Source: Termitidicoccus mucosus (GTDB lineage Bacteria > Verrucomicrobiota > Verrucomicrobiia > Opitutales > Opitutaceae). Taken from it: a stretch of DNA of 64,000 bases. The translations under genes and the position numbers were made by a program. Location of the stretch: positions 1,302,001 to 1,366,000 of the forward strand of contig NZ_CP109796.1 in NCBI RefSeq assembly GCF_038725785.1. Direction: 5' to 3'. Below, piece after piece: positions 62,084 to 64,000 of the stretch. The notes under the pieces are model-generated. The model had not been told where the DNA came from, did no database searches, and was given only the letters and a program-made list of their open reading frames with translations. The first letter of the stretch is position 1, and each line of letters opens with the position of its first letter.

Positions 62084-62914
62084 CTAATCCATCCTCCACA
62101 TCTGACGCCTGAACTCGCGCGGTGTCATCCCGACCATTCGCTTGAAACAACGGCTGAAATAATACTCGTCACAAAAACCCAGCGTCTCCGCCACCATGCG
62201 GTTTGAAGCCGAGGGATGGGCCAGCATGTCGCAACAGCGGTTGATGCGTAGCCGTGTCAGATGCTTGACGGGAGGCACGCCGAAGACGCGGGAAAAGCGT
62301 TTGCGGAACGCCTCGTAGCCCATGCCCAGCCGGGCGGCCAGCGCGTCCCAGTCGGGCGGCTGCCGCAGTTGTTTCTCCAACAGGCGGTCCACCTCCCCGG
62401 CCCATCGGCGGTCGCCCTCCTGCCGTGGCTGGCTCGACTCCCGAAAGGCGAGCACTTCGGACAACAGTTGCTGCAAGCGGCAGATTTCCTCGCAGCAGGA
62501 TTTGGCGTCCCACGGCATGCGTTTGCCGGGCACGGCTTCGATTTTTCGTGCCCAGGCGGCGGCATCGTCAAGCGACAGCAAAGGCGGACGCTCGGGCAGC
62601 CAGCCCGCCCTTTGCCAGGCACGGGGAATCTCCCCGGAAAACACCAGGAAAATCTCGTCCCAGCAACCGCCCGCGTCGGGACCATAGCTGTGCCAGACGC
62701 CCGGATATAAAAAGAACAAGTCGCCCGCCGAAACCGGCTCGCGCGGCGTGCGGGCATCCTCGAACCATCCCCGGCCCGAGGTGACAAACACCATGCCAAA
62801 ATAATCAAGTTCGCGGCGGCTTTGGGTTTCAGTTTTATGCAATGCCCCGGAAATAACCACATGCCCCGGTTGCGACCAAGGGGAAGAAAGAGGGAAAGAG
62901 TGACGGGCTTTCAT
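62084..62914 (-). CDS. AraC-family transcriptional regulator
   Basis: A 276-residue regulator from ATG 62914, preferred over a TTG at 62941. The cupin sensor domain (about 20-130; VSAGDLFFLYPGVWHSYGPD) precedes two helix-turn-helix motifs (about 175-275): WDALAARLGMGYEAFRKRFS and MVAETLGFCDEYYFSRCFKR, with the MTPREFRRQMW ending typical of the family. It faces the oxidoreductase gene at 62997 across an 82-bp divergent interval, so that gene is its most likely target. Ligand unknown. The two AraC genes are not close copies of each other. Confidence 0.92.
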   Translation of the reverse strand: MKARHSFPLSSPWSQPGHVVISGALHKTETQSRRELDYFGMVFVTSGRGWFEDARTPREPVSAGDLFFLYPGVWHSYGPDAGGCWDEIFLVFSGEIPRAWQRAGWLPERPPLLSLDDAAAWARKIEAVPGKRMPWDAKSCCEEICRLQQLLSEVLAFRESSQPRQEGDRRWAGEVDRLLEKQLRQPPDWDALAARLGMGYEAFRKRFSRVFGVPPVKHLTRLRINRCCDMLAHPSASNRMVAETLGFCDEYYFSRCFKRMVGMTPREFRRQMWRMD

Positions 62915-62996
62915 AAACGGATGCCATGCCAAAAAACACAAATTTTGCCAATCACTCTATTCAAAAAAGAAGGGATTGTTTGCTTTAATCACAACG

Positions 62997-64000
62997 ATGA
63001 ATCCAACCCTCCACTCCGATTCCTCCAAGGCATTGCGCATGGCGTTTTTTGCCGTCGGCGGCATGGCGCTTAATCACCTGAAAGCCATCGCGCAGCGCGG
63101 TGACGTGCGTGTTGTCGCGATGTGCGACCTGAGCGAGGATGCGTTGGCCGCCGCGCGCGCCGTTCTCGCCGAGCATTACGCCCCTTCCGAGATCGCTTCC
63201 ATCCGCACGACAACAAATGCGATGGCGATGGCCGGCGACGTTGACTGCGACTGCGCCTTTCTCTCCATCCCCAACCCGGCGCGCATTCCCGTCGCAAAGC
63301 GGCTGGTTGCCCGAAGCATTCCCTTGCTCATGGAAAAGCCCGCGGCGCATTCGCTCGAAGATTTTGAGGCGCTGCTGGCCGGACAACGCAAGACCGGCGC
63401 CGTCGTCATGGTGTCGCAGAATTATCGCTACACGCCGGGCGCATTGCTGGTTCGCCGCCTGCTGCGGCAGGGAGAGGTTGGGAAGGTCGAGACCGTTGCC
63501 GGCTTGTTTCTTCGGAATCATCTCAAGGCGAGCCGATTCTACTACGGGAAACTGCCGGGACCGGTGCCATTTCGCATCGAGATGGTCATCCATCACATGG
63601 ATATGGTGGCCGCATGGCTTGGCGCCTCTCCCGAGCGTGTTGCCGCCGACGGATTCCGCACGCCGATCTCTTGGGGCGTGGGGGATACCGGTTGCGATGT
63701 TCTGGCCCGCTTTAGCAACGGAGCGCGGCTGAATTATCATGGCGACTGGAGCGCCGCGTCCTCCGTGACGGGATGGAACGGCCAATGGACCGTCACCGGG
63801 TCGATGGGCGTTCTCACATGGCAGGGCGAAAACCGGGTTTGCCTGAGACGCAGGCACGCCGATCCCTTCTGTGACGATGGCGAATGGGTCGAATTCCAGG
63901 CCGCCCGAAGCGAGGATTCACTGACAGCGATTCACACGGAATTTTTCACCGCGTTGCACGAAGGCCGGATGCCCGAATCGAGTCTGGAGGAAAACGCCGC
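62997..64000 (+). CDS. Gfo/Idh/MocA-family oxidoreductase, 3' end outside window
   Basis: The frame starts at ATG 62997 and is open at the window edge, giving 334 visible residues. The Rossmann start RMAFFAVGGMALNHLKAIA (14-32) binds NAD(P); the usual GxGxxG is relaxed to AVGGMA. EKPAAHS (about 114-120) is the conserved EKP motif containing the catalytic Lys, and QNYRYTPGA and EMVIHHMDM supply the second-domain HxxD-like motif. No signal peptide is seen. Members oxidise or epimerise sugars and cyclitols, or perform redox-dependent glycoside cleavage. It is divergent from the AraC regulator at 62084-62914 and is probably controlled by it. Confidence 0.88.
   Translation, partial: MNPTLHSDSSKALRMAFFAVGGMALNHLKAIAQRGDVRVVAMCDLSEDALAAARAVLAEHYAPSEIASIRTTTNAMAMAGDVDCDCAFLSIPNPARIPVAKRLVARSIPLLMEKPAAHSLEDFEALLAGQRKTGAVVMVSQNYRYTPGALLVRRLLRQGEVGKVETVAGLFLRNHLKASRFYYGKLPGPVPFRIEMVIHHMDMVAAWLGASPERVAADGFRTPISWGVGDTGCDVLARFSNGARLNYHGDWSAASSVTGWNGQWTVTGSMGVLTWQGENRVCLRRRHADPFCDDGEWVEFQAARSEDSLTAIHTEFFTALHEGRMPESSLEENA

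Noticed and set aside
1-64000. SusD-like lipoprotein, sulfatase-maturing enzyme, CRISPR array, tRNA or rRNA
   Set aside because: Looked for and not seen. A sulfatase-maturing enzyme must be encoded elsewhere for the six Cys-type sulfatases to be active.

Overview
The window looks like a glycan-utilisation region of a high-GC, Gram-negative, anaerobically capable bacterium, most likely a verrucomicrobium of the Opitutaceae type. This is inferred from TonB-dependent receptors without SusD partners, many secreted type I sulfatases, a PATR-type autotransporter, heparinase II/III-like and beta-helix proteins, a C-terminal GG-hydrophobic-basic sorting tail, a glycyl radical enzyme and weak Shine-Dalgarno use. 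No rRNA, tRNA or CRISPR was seen.

Region 1 (1-36612) is a sulfated, mannose-rich glycan locus. It encodes six formylglycine-type sulfatases, a GH92 and a GH125 alpha-mannosidase, a DUF4965/glutaminase-like secreted protein, an MFS sugar permease, a ROK sugar kinase, two TonB-dependent receptors, a 2086-residue autotransporter and a partial esterase. It also carries a propeller-type sensor histidine kinase (3797-7042) and an orphan NarL/LuxR-type response regulator (20804-21460). Seven near-identical 19-bp boxes (consensus close to TCATCGCTTCGGACGATTT) lie upstream of almost every operon here. Most sit about 20 bp before a -10-like hexamer, so they look like activator sites for one local regulon. 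The kinase/regulator pair is the obvious candidate controller. Two sulfatase genes appear to be transcribed almost leaderless from these promoters.

Region 2 (36614-39685) is decayed DNA: a GH27 alpha-galactosidase pseudogene with two frameshifts and a lost 3' end, an unidentified ORF fragment, a degenerate IS4-family transposase and an AT-rich stretch.

Region 3 (39686-57486) is a second carbohydrate locus: a GH36-type alpha-galactosidase, a UroD-like protein lacking the methyltransferase zinc motif, a class I mannose-6-phosphate isomerase, a TonB-dependent receptor and a LacI regulator with a candidate operator. A divergent three-gene operon encodes a beta-helix/Ig/NHL surface protein, a heparinase II/III-like protein and a cytoplasmic GH63-like glycosidase. 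A 176-bp MITE-like palindrome follows.

Region 4 (57875-64000) holds a glycyl radical enzyme with an unusual G-C-N-W active-site loop, its radical SAM activase, two AraC-type regulators and a partial Gfo/Idh/MocA oxidoreductase.

Overall picture (inference): sulfatases and exo-mannosidases strip a sulfated mannose-rich glycan outside the cytoplasm, receptors and the MFS permease import the products, and the ROK kinase and mannose-6-phosphate isomerase feed glycolysis. The neighbouring locus handles galactose- or uronate-containing glycans and an anaerobic radical-based step of unknown substrate.
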